A DNA stretch of 64,000 nucleotides from Echiichthys vipera (Eukaryota > Chordata > Actinopteri > Perciformes > Trachinidae), in the NCBI GenBank assembly GCA_963691815.1, contig OY829648.1, positions 8,078,044 to 8,142,043 on the forward strand. Reading direction: 5' to 3'. Shown here piece after piece: positions 22,806-59,000 of this stretch. Within the stretch, counting starts at the first letter, position 1; every line of letters starts with the position of its first letter. Below the pieces are notes generated by a model. The model did no database searches, was not told the origin of the DNA, and saw nothing but the letters and a program-made list of their open reading frames with translations. A program made the position numbers and the translations under genes.

Positions 22806-23689
22806 ATTAGTATTGGTATTATTATTGTTGTTGTTTTTGTAATGTATTTGTAAAATGAGCTACTTCCAGAAGAAGCTAGAGTTTATACTTTCAGCTATCG
22901 CCTTCATACTAATATTTAAGATTTAAATTACATAAATGGGAGAAACAGGAATATATAGCCTTATGTATTAACCATATATTCGCTCTGTATGTGGAAACAA
23001 ATCATTAATAATTTAAAAAATAGGCAAGGTGTGGTTATGTTATGATTTATATGATTGGATGTTCACTAAACGACCATTACCACTCCTGTTGTTGTTGTTG
23101 TTGTTGTTGCATCTGGAGGGTTTATGGGGCACGTGACAAACAAACAGCATTTCTTTTCTGCTGAAAATGTGGTGACATGTGAGACACAACGTATAGCTTC
23201 TTAAAGGCACCACCTAACATCTAACATCTAACATCTACCTCTTCATCTTCATCTTCATCTTTCATAATGTGAGGATGACATTTCAGTGGGGAGAGGGGGA
23301 ATGCCGCGTTCAAAGACGCTGGGATTTACCAAAGAGCTTTGGCCACAAAAATGACAAAACGAAACAAAAAATTACAAAACGAAACAAAAATGACAAAACG
23401 AATGTGAAACATATCCGTTATTTATCTAAAGAACCGGACATTTACGAAGACTAAAAATGCATAACTAAAAATAATACATAATAAAACATTCTCTGAATTT
23501 TGTATATTCTCCACTTTATGTATTTTGGAGAAATCACTGTTTTATTGACCGTGTTATGGTTATAGAAGACTAAACAGGACTTAAGTCTGTAAATGCTGAA
23601 ATTAATGGGACCTCATCCATCTCATTAACACATGGACACAGACACACAGAAATAAATAAATGTAGGTGAACAAAAATGTAGAAATAAAT

Positions 23690-24745
23690 GTAAAGCATTC
23701 ATTTATTATTTATTATTTCAGTATTTAATCAGGCATTCATTCATTTATTTATACATTTATTGATACATTTATTTATTTTTGTTAATATTATTTTTTTATT
23801 CATGCATTTAATCATTGATCCATGTATTTTTTTTTCCTTTATGTATTTATTAATTGTTTCATGCATTTGTTTTGTATTTATGCATTTAATAATTTATTAA
23901 TGTATGCATTTATTGTATATTTATGTATTATTTATTTATTCATACACTTATTAATTTATTTATTTCAGCATTTATTAATTTATTCCTGTATTTATTTACA
24001 CATTTATTGATGCATTTATTTTTATTTATTCATGCATTTATTAATTCATTCATTTATTCCAACATTTATTCATTCATTTATCCCTGTATTTATTTATACA
24101 TTTATTTAGGCATTTATTTATTTATTAATGTATTTATTAACTAATTAATTTATTTATTAATTCATTTATTTCAACATTTATTTACTAATTTATCCCTGTA
24201 TGTATTTATACATTTATGTATGCATTTAAGTATTCATATATTTCAGCATTTATTTATTAATTTATCCCTGTATTTATTTACACATTTACTGATGCATTTA
24301 TTTATTTATTCATTCATATATTTCCGCATTTATTTATCAATGTCTTCCTTTATTTATTTATACATTTATTGCTGCATTTATTTATTTATTCATGTATTTA
24401 TTAATTAATAAATTAATTTACTCATTCATTTATTTAAACATTTATTTTTTAATTTATCCCTGTATGTGTTATACATTTATGTATGCATTTATTATTCATA
24501 TATGTCAGCATTTATTTATTCATTTATCCCTGTATTTATTTCTATATTTACTGATGCATTTATTTATTTATTCATTCATATATTTCAGAATTTATTTATG
24601 AATGTCTTCCTTTATTTATTCATACATTTATTGCTGCATTTATTTATTTATTCATGTATGTACTTATTCATTCATATAGTTCAGCATTTATTCATTCATG
24701 TGTTCCTGTATTTATTTATACATGTATTTATTTATTGACACTTGA
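23690..24745. repeat. 1-kb AT-rich array of ATTTATT/CATT units with higher-order period
   Basis: It is built almost wholly of TTTATT, TCATT and GCATTTA words. Larger blocks repeat: GATGCATTTATTTATTTATT...GAATGTCTTCC...TTATTGCTGCATT occurs near 24291 and near 24553, a ~262-bp spacing. A shorter relative (CTGTATTTATTTACACATTT) occurs near 23985 and 24268. All apparent ORFs are low-complexity. Confidence 0.85.
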
Positions 24746-24780
24746 GTCATGTTTAGTCCTCCATACTTGACCAGTTACGC

Positions 24781-25324
24781 TTGTTGTGATATTTCCCACG
24801 GCGCCTGAACGCCTCGCAGCAGCCCCTGTGTGACGGAGCGGAGACAGAAGAGCGGCAGGTCGCTGCCAGCATCGTCTCACACCGTCGCAGGACAGAAAGG
24901 TGTGACAATATCGGCCCTCTAGACAACCTAGAAGTATTTCACGGAGACGGCATCGTTTTTGATAATGCTGTCACACTCGGAACATGTTAGTATATCTGTC
25001 TCGCTTGGCTGCATTTGACCCTAACGGGCAGTTACGTGCATAGCTACGTTAGCTCGTCTGGCGTTAGCATAGCCGTTGCTATAGTATCTTCCTATAGTAA
25101 CGTTAGCGTCAGCGAGCTAATGTTAGCTTGCCGGTTAGCTTCTCGTGTCACTCTTATGACTAAATATATGATGTCGTCGAGCTAACTTACTCTGTTCCAG
25201 CTGCTGTTGTAGGGGTATTTTTTTGTGAATGGCTCAGTCGTTAAAGGGGAGTGTAACGGTGTCTGGTAGTCCCTGAATGTGTTGCTCCTCTTTGACCGTT
25301 TGACAGCTCCGTGTCTGCGGAGAT
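24781..25324 (+). promoter_or_regulatory. ipo13: ipo13 promoter and 5' noncoding region
   Basis: Base composition switches from AT-rich array to a GC-richer stretch (CCACGGCGCCTGAACGCCTC, TGACGGAGCGGAGAC) around 24796-24895. That stretch probably holds the transcription start and a noncoding exon ending near AGAAAG/GTGTGA. The coding exon opens after the acceptor TTTGACAG at 25299-25306. Exact start and first donor are inferred. The intervening intron carries several GTTAGC/GCTAAC words. Confidence 0.5.
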
Positions 25325-50756
<25,432 letters not shown>

Positions 50757-52902
50757 AACTCTACCCTTGAACTCTCACCAAACCGTGACCTCTGCCCTCA
50801 GCGCCAAACAGCTGGATGCCACAACAACACAGTTCTCACCAACCCCATCAGCGAAGCTATCATGAAATGATTGTAACGACAAACCCGCCCCGCCGCAGGA
50901 CAAGACATGGAACCATTCCAGCACGGAGCCGCCGTCGGAATAACGGACAAACATTAAATCCCCGGCGGCTGTAGGGAGGCTGTCCTCCCTGCTCCGTTTT
51001 TTTTCTGTTATAAGATTGATTGTTTCTCTCTCCTCTTATTTCATTGGAAGCGCTTCGAGCAGCAGCCCCAGCACGCTGCCTCTCGCCTCCTTCTATCTCT
51101 GTCTTGTTCTGCCTTTCTAGATCTTCCTGTGGTTCCTAGGTTGTTTCCTGGTGATTAGCATCCATACGAAAATGGTAGTGGTATCGTACGTAGCTACTTG
51201 ACATTATTTTTCAAAATAAATCAAATTAATTATATAAATGTATATGTAAACACATATAGAGAGGTGATGGCTGTCAGTCCTGCTGCTGCTAACGGGAAGA
51301 GAGAAGGACCAATGTGAGGAGGGACTTCTGCAGAAAAAAAATTACATTCATACAATATTTACCCTCTAATCATGCCCCTGTGATCTCTGCATTTGCCAAA
51401 TTATTATGAAATGTTCTGTAAATTTGTCCTTTTTTTGTTATATATGCCTTTTGGGGGGTGTGAGTGGAGGTAGAGACATAACTGGAGGACTAGAAACAGA
51501 GTCTGCTCTCTTGCCCAGCCCTCTTTGTACAGGGCTGTACCTCATGTACATACAGTCCCACCCGGTCATACTGCAGTCCCCTCGGATTGTAGGCAGTGTT
51601 TTTATGCATTGGTCCCTTAGGTAAAGCAGGACTGCCTAGAGTGAAGGCCGCAGGTGGGAGAGGAATTATAGTAGCTGGCAGTGAGAAAGACGCACAAGAT
51701 GGAAACTGAGAAGGGAAGCGAGCGTTCGGAGGGATGATTAATCCTCACGAAGGACTGCTTAGTCACCGTAATCGTGCAAAAATATTAATCAAGTTGTGCA
51801 TATTAACAGTTATCGCTGAACACTTCTGTGTATTTGAGTGTACAGTATGCCTGTGTTCATACCTGTGTGTATGGGAGGTTGTGTGTGTGCACAGATGTAT
51901 CTTTTTCCACTTGTTCAGTGCACTTATATTGGACCTACAGTACACATCCATACCTTCCCCCCTATCTTTTAAACACAAGAGCTCGTTCATTTCTTCACAC
52001 TCGCTCGTTCAGACTGCTCTTTTCCTGACGAGACACCTTCAGTAATTCACCTCTGCTGCTCACCGGCAACCACGCCCGTCTTTGAAACGTCCGTATCGTC
52101 TGGAACGACCAGCCGGTGATAAACATCGACCAGTCTGTATCAGTACCGCTCTTAACAAAACACAGAGAACAAGCCACTCAAAGCATTTCATCCATCCGGG
52201 TCACCTGCCTTGGAGAGGATCACGAAGGATTACAAAAACGTAACATCTCTGAGAAAGTTATTCAGCATTTACAACGAGAGTTAACGCCGACATTCTGTGC
52301 TCATCCATCACGCCCGAGACTTTACTGTTGAAGTGACATCTAATAACACTCAGCGCTGAAATGTACTCTGTGATCTCTGATAAACTTTATCTCAGTCTAA
52401 TCCTTCTGTCTTATCCGAGGTGCCTGCAGACAAGTAGCATGTATGTGTTTTGTGGAGGGGGTGGGTGGGGGGTGTTTGGGGGCTCAGGGGGACAAACGTT
52501 CAGCGTGTGAGGCTCCGCAAAAAGACCCGAGGCAGGAATCGGCTCTGAGCGGAGGGTGATTGGACGATCCTCAGTCTGTGTTTTGGTCTCAAAGTGGGGA
52601 AATGAAAAACGGTCGCAGCTGAGTGAAGGAGGAGGAGATGGTGGAGGAGGAGGGGAGGGGGGGATGAAATGTACATTGTTTTTTTTGTACCTTGGCTTTA
52701 ATTTATTAAATATATCTAAGACTGCAGCTCCTGGCTCTTCAGTGTGTGTGTGTGTATTTTTACAACATCTCTGAAACGACATGTAAGAAAAACATCTTTC
52801 ATCTGCTTTTATTATTTTAATTTAGTCACATCCAGACGGTTTATTACGAGTCAGCTCTTGTTTAATAAATGCAAACTTCCATCAGGGCTGTAAAAGATTA
52901 GA

Positions 52903-53247
52903 TTAAAGAAGAAGAATTACTTTATTTATCCTGCAACGGGGAAATTGAATTTTTTCACTCTTATTAATCATGTTACACACACAGGCCTGAAATACACACA
53001 TGCACAAACAGGACCTCTACATGCAATTAAGGAGAGATGTTAGAGCGAGGGGGCTGCCAGTGACCGGCGCCCCGAGCAGTTGGGGGTTCAGTGTCTTGCT
53101 CAACAGCACCTCGGCAGTGCCCAGGAGATGAACTGGCACCTCTCCAGCCACCAGGCCACGCTCCATGCATGGTCTACACAGGGACTTGAACCAGCAACCC
53201 TACGGTTCCCAGCCAAGTCACCTATGGACTGAGCTACTACCGCCCAA
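52903..53247 (-). mobile_element. tRNA-derived SINE with LINE-type tail, minus strand
   Basis: On the minus strand it opens GGCGGTAGTAGCTCAGTCCA (box A-like) and has GCTGGTTCAAGTCCCTGTG (box B-like). A body follows with GTTGAGCAAGACACTGAACC and a 3' end CAATTTCCCCGTTGCAGG ATAAATAAAG then a TTC-rich run. Head, body and tail are all present, so it is close to full length. Confidence 0.85.
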
Positions 53248-53537
53248 ACACATTAACTCCAACTGACCCTTACTCTCCAAACTCATAGAAACAGAAAATA
53301 AAACTGACCAAATGTTACATTGTCCTTTCCAAGACAATTTATTATTATTATTATAAAGATTATCAGTAGGTTATATATAAATAAATCATTATATTCCCCA
53401 TTAAAAGTGTTTAAAAGCCCTTTAAACCTCCATGTTATCAGGAATAAACTTCTGGTCATTTGTTTTATTTAGTTCGCAGATTTAAATATTGTATCTTGAC
53501 TCATTTTACAAGAAAATTACAAAAGATTCACAACACA

Positions 53538-53612
53538 GAAACTACTTTTGCTCCCTCAATTTACATCATAATGACACAATGATGATAACACCAGCATACA
53601 TGAGATGTAATA
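53538..53612. mobile_element. Internal fragment of the 17900-type element
   Basis: ACTACTTTTGCTCCCTCAAT, TTACATCATAATGACACAAT, GATGATAACA aligns with 17979-18030 with few differences. No termini are attached. Confidence 0.7.
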
Positions 53613-53989
53613 CTGACACAGAAAAAGTATTAATTTTCATCCTGATTTTATGAATTTCACCTTTTTCTTTTTAATCTCATTATCACTTAAATATATTTAC
53701 AATATCGTCGTCTTTTAAGATTATTTTTGTTAAAAAGAATAGTTTCATTTTGATTTTAATGTCTGAAAGAGTTCAATAACAAGTGTCAAATCATATTTTG
53801 GTAGGTTTCTGTTGATATAAATGTAATTATTATCATTGTCATAATCTATCATCTCAGCTGTGCTTGTTTCTACTTTTCTGCTATATTAACTGCCATAACA
53901 TGTAAGTCATATTCACATTACTATAGAAGAAGAAGAAGAATTCCTTTATTAATTATTATTATTATAGTTGTTGTTTGTGGTTGTTTGCA

Positions 53990-54190
53990 TCTCTGGAAGT
54001 GTCTCTCTGTCTTTGTCTGTCTCTGTCCATCTGTCTTTTCTCTCCTTCTCTCTCCTTCCTGCTCATGGGGGATTGTTGGGTCCATGTTTATTATAAATAA
54101 GTCATAGAGTGTGGTCTTTACCTACTCTGTAAAGTGTCCTGAGATAACTTTTGTTATGATTTGGCACTATAAATAAACTAAAATTGAAGT
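53990..54190 (+). mobile_element. LINE 3' tail, copy 2
   Basis: CTGCTCATGGGGGATTGTTGG, then ATAGAGTGTGGTCTTTACCT and TTTGTTATGATTTGGCAC. It is longer than copy 1 at 22135. Confidence 0.75.
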
Positions 54191-54218
54191 GAATTAAACA
54201 TTCCCACTCAAAATTGAA

Positions 54219-54432
54219 TTGCAGCTGCGCATGCGCACACCGTTGAGCAGCTCACACGTGGGTGCAGAGCTGCAGAGGTGCACCCATCCTGTCAGGCTGC
54301 ACACTTCACCCTCCAGACCTCCGCCAGTCCTCCGTCAGTCCTCTCCCCGGCAGCAGCACCAGTGTCCCCGGGACTCTCCTCGACTCTTCACCCGACACCA
54401 CAAACACTCACCGGCCGAAGCTGCTGCTGCAC
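54219..54432 (+). promoter_or_regulatory. pfas: pfas promoter and 5' noncoding exon
   Basis: A GC-rich stretch (GCAGCTGCGCATGCGCACAC at 54221) precedes a likely noncoding exon ending CTGCTGCTGCAC/GTGAGT at 54432/54433. TGCGCATGCGCA is a palindrome of the NRF-1 site type (GCGCATGCGC), common in housekeeping promoters. The transcription start is not defined. Confidence 0.55.
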
Positions 54433-54566
54433 GTGAGTCAAACTGAACTAAACTAAAGTGAAGTACGTTAGCTCTGTGCTGCTAACTGATTTAGCCGCTT
54501 AGCTTCTTCCACACAAGGAAGAAAACTTTATTCAAACAAACAAAGAGGAAACACCGCGGTTAGTTT

Positions 54567-54714
<148 letters not shown>

Positions 54715-55208
54715 CAGAAAGCTCGTGCAGTGTGTGTGACCTGCAACATGCACATAATCAGTGAGTTCAGAGGCTGATTGTGTTTGAAGTTGACCTCAGA
54801 CACTCACTCATTCACCCTGATGATGAATGAATGAAGCATCATCACATCAGCTGCTTAAAACTGTCTTCTTTGTTTGTGACAGACTTTTGTGAAAGGTCTG
54901 AATGAACAGGAAGTAACCTGGGACACATTTAGGATGTTTATGTTTACAGCTGTGAAATGTTCTTTATGTAAACTGACACTATGAGACGACATCATTTCAG
55001 AGCATTTCCTTGGTTTGATCAAAACAAGGCATCGACCGATATGGATTTTTTTTTATCTCATCATCCTCAGCTGATGAGCGAACGGATCTGGAGATAAAGG
55101 TCAGCCTCAGTGAGAAGGAATCAATAATGATCTATATTGACCTTTGACCTTTAATTAGTAAGATAACACCAGGCCCTGATTACAAACATGTTATCAGATG
55201 TGCCTTTC

Positions 55209-55800
55209 GTTTAGAGGGCGACAACGTTTTTGGGGCTTAAAAACGCAAAAAAGTGAAACCACCCTCCAGAGTGGAAATCTTAAAAAACGCTCCACTGTTG
55301 TGTTTCTGTCCAAAGGGTTAAAACCAGTCTGATCTGCTCACGCTGGCTCCCTCCGTGTACGCGTTTACGTAACATCCATACATCCATGCACAGTACAGGC
55401 AAACAGCAACAACAACAAACATGTCGGACTGTTTCCATCAGTCCACTCCCTCTCGTACCTTTCTGGCCTCTAACGTAGTTTGCAGCGATAGCTCGACCTC
55501 CTCGTCTGTCCACGCTAAATGTTTCTGTCTTACTGCGCTTCTTCGCCATGTTTCTGTTTTCATCTGTATGCGATGTTGCGAAGTAGAAGGAAGTTTCTAC
55601 GCATGCGCGAGCTCTTGTTGGTGTTGGGCTTCACAGTACCACCTAGCCAGCTGGTGTGCATACTTCTTGATTTTCACACACTTTTGCGCCACCGTATGCA
55701 CGCAGGTTTCCCCCCAAGGACGCTTGCCTAAACACAGAATAAAAAGTGTGAATGCAACGCCACTTCTGCGTTTCCTATCCAGATCGCCTCCGTCTAAACC
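55209..55800 (-). mobile_element. MITE-like element with remnant Myb/SANT-type ORF start
   Basis: The left end CGTTTAGAGGGCGACAACG resembles the reverse complement of the right end (GGTTTAGACGGAGGCGATCT). On the minus strand from 55549 it encodes MAKKRSKTETF. A different frame then reads AWTDEEVELSLQTTLE, recalling the Myb/SANT-like N-terminus of fish transposon proteins. A frameshift and early loss of similarity show a deleted, non-autonomous relic. Confidence 0.55.
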
Positions 55801-55805
55801 GGGCC

Positions 55806-55960
55806 CGTGTCAGGGGTCTCAAAGTGGTCCAGGAAAGGGTCGCTGTGGCTGCAGGTTTTCATTCCAACCAAGCAAGAACACACCTGATCCAATAAATCAA
55901 CTGTGTGAAGACAGCTACTGCGGCCCTTTACTGGAACACTTTGACAACCCTTGTCTATGT
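55806..55960. mobile_element. ~150-bp MITE with CAGGGGTCTCAAA termini
   Basis: The left end CAGGGGTCTCAAAGTGG and the reverse complement of the right end (CAAGGGTTGTCAAAGTGT) match. The interior GGCTGCAGGTTTTCATTCCA and CAAGCAAGAACACACCTGAT are typical of this short, widespread element. Confidence 0.75.
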
Positions 55961-56037
55961 CATCGCCTACGATTCATCATCTTTGACACTGATTGATTTT
56001 ATTAATGGAGATCTATTTCGCCGTCTCTCCCTCAGCC

Positions 56038-59000
56038 ATGGCTGTGGTGAGGTTCTACAGTAATGAAGTTGTGAGCGGACGAGCCGTGCAGCGGGCGGCC
56101 AAGCTCTTCCCCCGGCTGTCGATCACCTCTGAGCTGTGCTACAATGTGGAACTGACAGGTGAGTCTGTACGGTGATGACGTTACTGATCATTGTGGATGC
56201 AGAGGATGTGAACAGCTGCATATAAATCCATGCATTCATCCATGTTGCTCTCTGTTGTTGTTTCCTCTCGCCACTGCAGGCTGCGAGAGTCTCAGCGCCG
56301 AGCAGAAGGAGGTTCTCCTCTGGTTGTTTCGCCCTCCTCTGCAGGCAGAGCCGCTGTCCGAGACACCAAACCTCACAGAGGGCAGCGAGGAGAAACTGGT
56401 GGAGATTGGACCCAGGTACTACTGCGCTCAACGCGGGCTGATAAATGATCTTTATTACACAGACTGTCTCTGCTTTAGTCCTTATGTTCTGCACAGTACA
56501 TACACACACCTCACAATCGTCATGAGCGACATGGTCAGTGGTCATCGCATGACCTAAGAAAAGGGCTTCATTTCATTATGTATTGGGAAATGAGTTGTTT
56601 GTTGTTGTTGTTTTTGTGTGACTGTAAACACTGAAACAAACTGGCCATTATGTTAAAGGTGCACTAGTTACGTTTATAGAAGATCAACAAGAAAAGATTT
56701 GCATCCGAGACTCCAACATGTTATTTTGTATGTGAGTTTTTTCAATCTATCTGAAGCCTGTTAATGAACTATTACAGTATGAAAATGCTGGACACCCAAC
56801 TGACGTAAATATCCCACAATGCAATGCTGCAGTTACAACAACGTTCATAACAGACAAGCGGACAGCGACAAAGGAAGCCCCCATATCAGAAATCTGTGGT
56901 GTTGTCTCCTGCGACCGTTTCTTACCTTCTCCAGTAATTTAAACATTATCTGGGGCCGCCCTTATAGCTGAGGTTAGTTGTGGTCGTGTGTCTCCGACCA
57001 CCAAGAAACGCTCTCTGGAACTAATCTGGCTCAACGGACGTACGGTGGCGGGATGAAGCCTGACATCGAGCACGTGGCCGTATGTCTGTCTGTATGGAAT
57101 CTAAGTTTGCGGGTGCAGGACTAAAGTAAATATGAAAAGGCCAGACTGCAGCTCCCAGGACTCTCGTGCCAGACGTTGATCCGTTTTCTGACACGGCCAT
57201 CATCAGTCGGAGTTGACTCGTCAGGTCTTTTAATGTGCGTGTGACAGCGACTTGAGTGAACCGGTCCGTTCCTCTTCACGCGAGCTTCTGGGATAAGTTT
57301 TCTGCAAGAGCGACACAGTGCAGCTAACACATCATCTGTTGTTCTAACGAGTCCAGAGCTTTAATCTGTCGGAAAGACTCGTCAGCGAACATGATTTATA
57401 TTATAACCATATGGTATCATTTATTATTTTTATATATGTGGTGTGATTTATTATACCATATGGTTAAAACACAAATATCATTTATTATACCAGATGGTTG
57501 TTTTAATTAGATATTTTTAATTAGTGACGTGAGGAACTCGACATTAAAGTGCAAAAGAAAGTCTCTTCACACAGTTTCTTTTATTCATGTTGTTGTTTTG
57601 CTCCTCAGGTTGAACTTCTCCACCGCCTGGTCCACTAACACCGTGTCCATCTGCCAGAGCGCCGGCCTCACTGACGTCACACGGGTCGAGCTCTCACGCA
57701 GGTTCCTAATCAAGGTTCGCACGCAGTGAAAAATCCTTTTCTCGAGCAGCGATCCAGGGTCAGCTCTCCCTTCATGTTTCTGTCTCTCTTCCCCTGCAGC
57801 CACAGAACGGAGAGAGCGTCAGCGATCTGAACGGAGACGTCAAGAAGCTGATTGAGTGTCTGTACGACGGCATGACCGAATGCATCTATCAACATCCCAT
57901 CACCTCCTTCACCGTGGAAACCAAACCGCAACCGGTGTTTGAGGTGGACATCCTGGGGAAGGGCCGCGCAGCCTTGGAGGCCGCAAACGATGACCTCGGT
58001 GAGACTTAATTTCTTCATTAATGGAGTTTCTCTTGTTCAGCCTCTCTCCATCTTTTACTTGAGTCACTGAGGCTGTTATCGTACATGTTGTCCCGTAACC
58101 TCCCTCTCTTTTGTCTCTTCCCTTGTGCCTCATTTCAGCCTCGCAGCGTTCTGTGAGCACACTGTGTCTGCTGCTGGAGGTAATAATGTCACATGATGCA
58201 TGACATTATTACTTAACTGGTTGGAGTCACAGGACAGCAGTGATGCCGCTGATTACCGTAACACGTGCATGCGTGCGTTAAGTAGTGTGTCCGTGTCCAA
58301 CGTGACGGGAAGCGCAAATGAAACCCAAAAAGAAAGAGAGAGGCTCCTTCTGATTTAAGAAGTCAAACACTGAACATGTTCATCTGACTGGTTCAGATTT
58401 AATGTTCACAGCTGACCTTTCTCACAACAGAGACCATAAATTTAAATGAATTTGCATTTAAATGATAAAGTTGACTCTGAGGTCAACAGTGTAGCTATAA
58501 ACTCAGAATGACAAAAAAAAAACACCCCCAGGCTTTCACACAAGGGCAGCGTTTCTTTTCTGCGATTAATTTGCACGTCAGTATATTTTTTTGCAAACTT
58601 GTTTTTCCCTTGATGACTTTCACACAGAACGTGAATATTACACAGAAACAGGGTCATTTTTCTGAGCGTTCGCACCACGAATAACGACATCAACCAATCA
58701 CGTCGTGTTGTTTTACTTATGAGGATTATAAAACAGCAACACAGAGGCTCTGACGTCTGCACCCAGACCTCGTACAGACGTTTATCAGACCGCAAACTAT
58801 TACTATTAGACTATCACAGACAGATCCACTCCATCCGTTCTTACCTTTCACAATAAAAGCCCTAGACAGGCACTTTTTAGCTGCCGGTTTACCAGAGTTA
58901 CCTCAAATTCAGATCATTTCCTAAAAGGAAGCTCAATAAAAAAGCTTAGAGTACCCCGGTGTCAGCTTGTCCTGCTTCCTTTTCCTGATAGCGGTTGGAA

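Larger units (their letters stand above)
20551..24780. other. AT-rich intergenic region between divergent mucin-like gene and ipo13
   Basis: It contains the presumed 5' UTR and promoter of the mucin-like gene (above 20551, no clear TATA assigned), a (CT)n tract, a 178-bp direct duplication, two LINE tails, a GC-rich patch at 21990-22060, short tandem runs near 23090, 23215 and 23350, and the 1-kb AT array. I see no coding gene. Confidence 0.6.
50757..54218. other. ipo13 3' UTR and spacer to pfas
   Basis: The 3' UTR starts at 50757. An AATAAA at 51215-51220 is a possible poly(A) signal, and a longer UTR reaching beyond 52000 cannot be excluded. Further right are a minus-strand SINE, a fragment of the 17900-type element at about 53540-53610 and a LINE tail ending at 54190. 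Confidence 0.6.

Noticed and set aside
23822..24738. Several hydrophobic Phe/Ile/Tyr-rich open frames
   Set aside because: They are translations of the TTTATT/CATT array. Low stop density on this strand follows from the repeat unit.
53170..53247. tRNA gene on the minus strand
   Set aside because: It is the head of a SINE with body and LINE-type tail. The tRNA fold is imperfect.
55421..55996. 191-codon plus-strand open frame before pfas
   Set aside because: It crosses two inverted-repeat elements (55209-55800 and 55806-55960) and encodes no recognisable domain.
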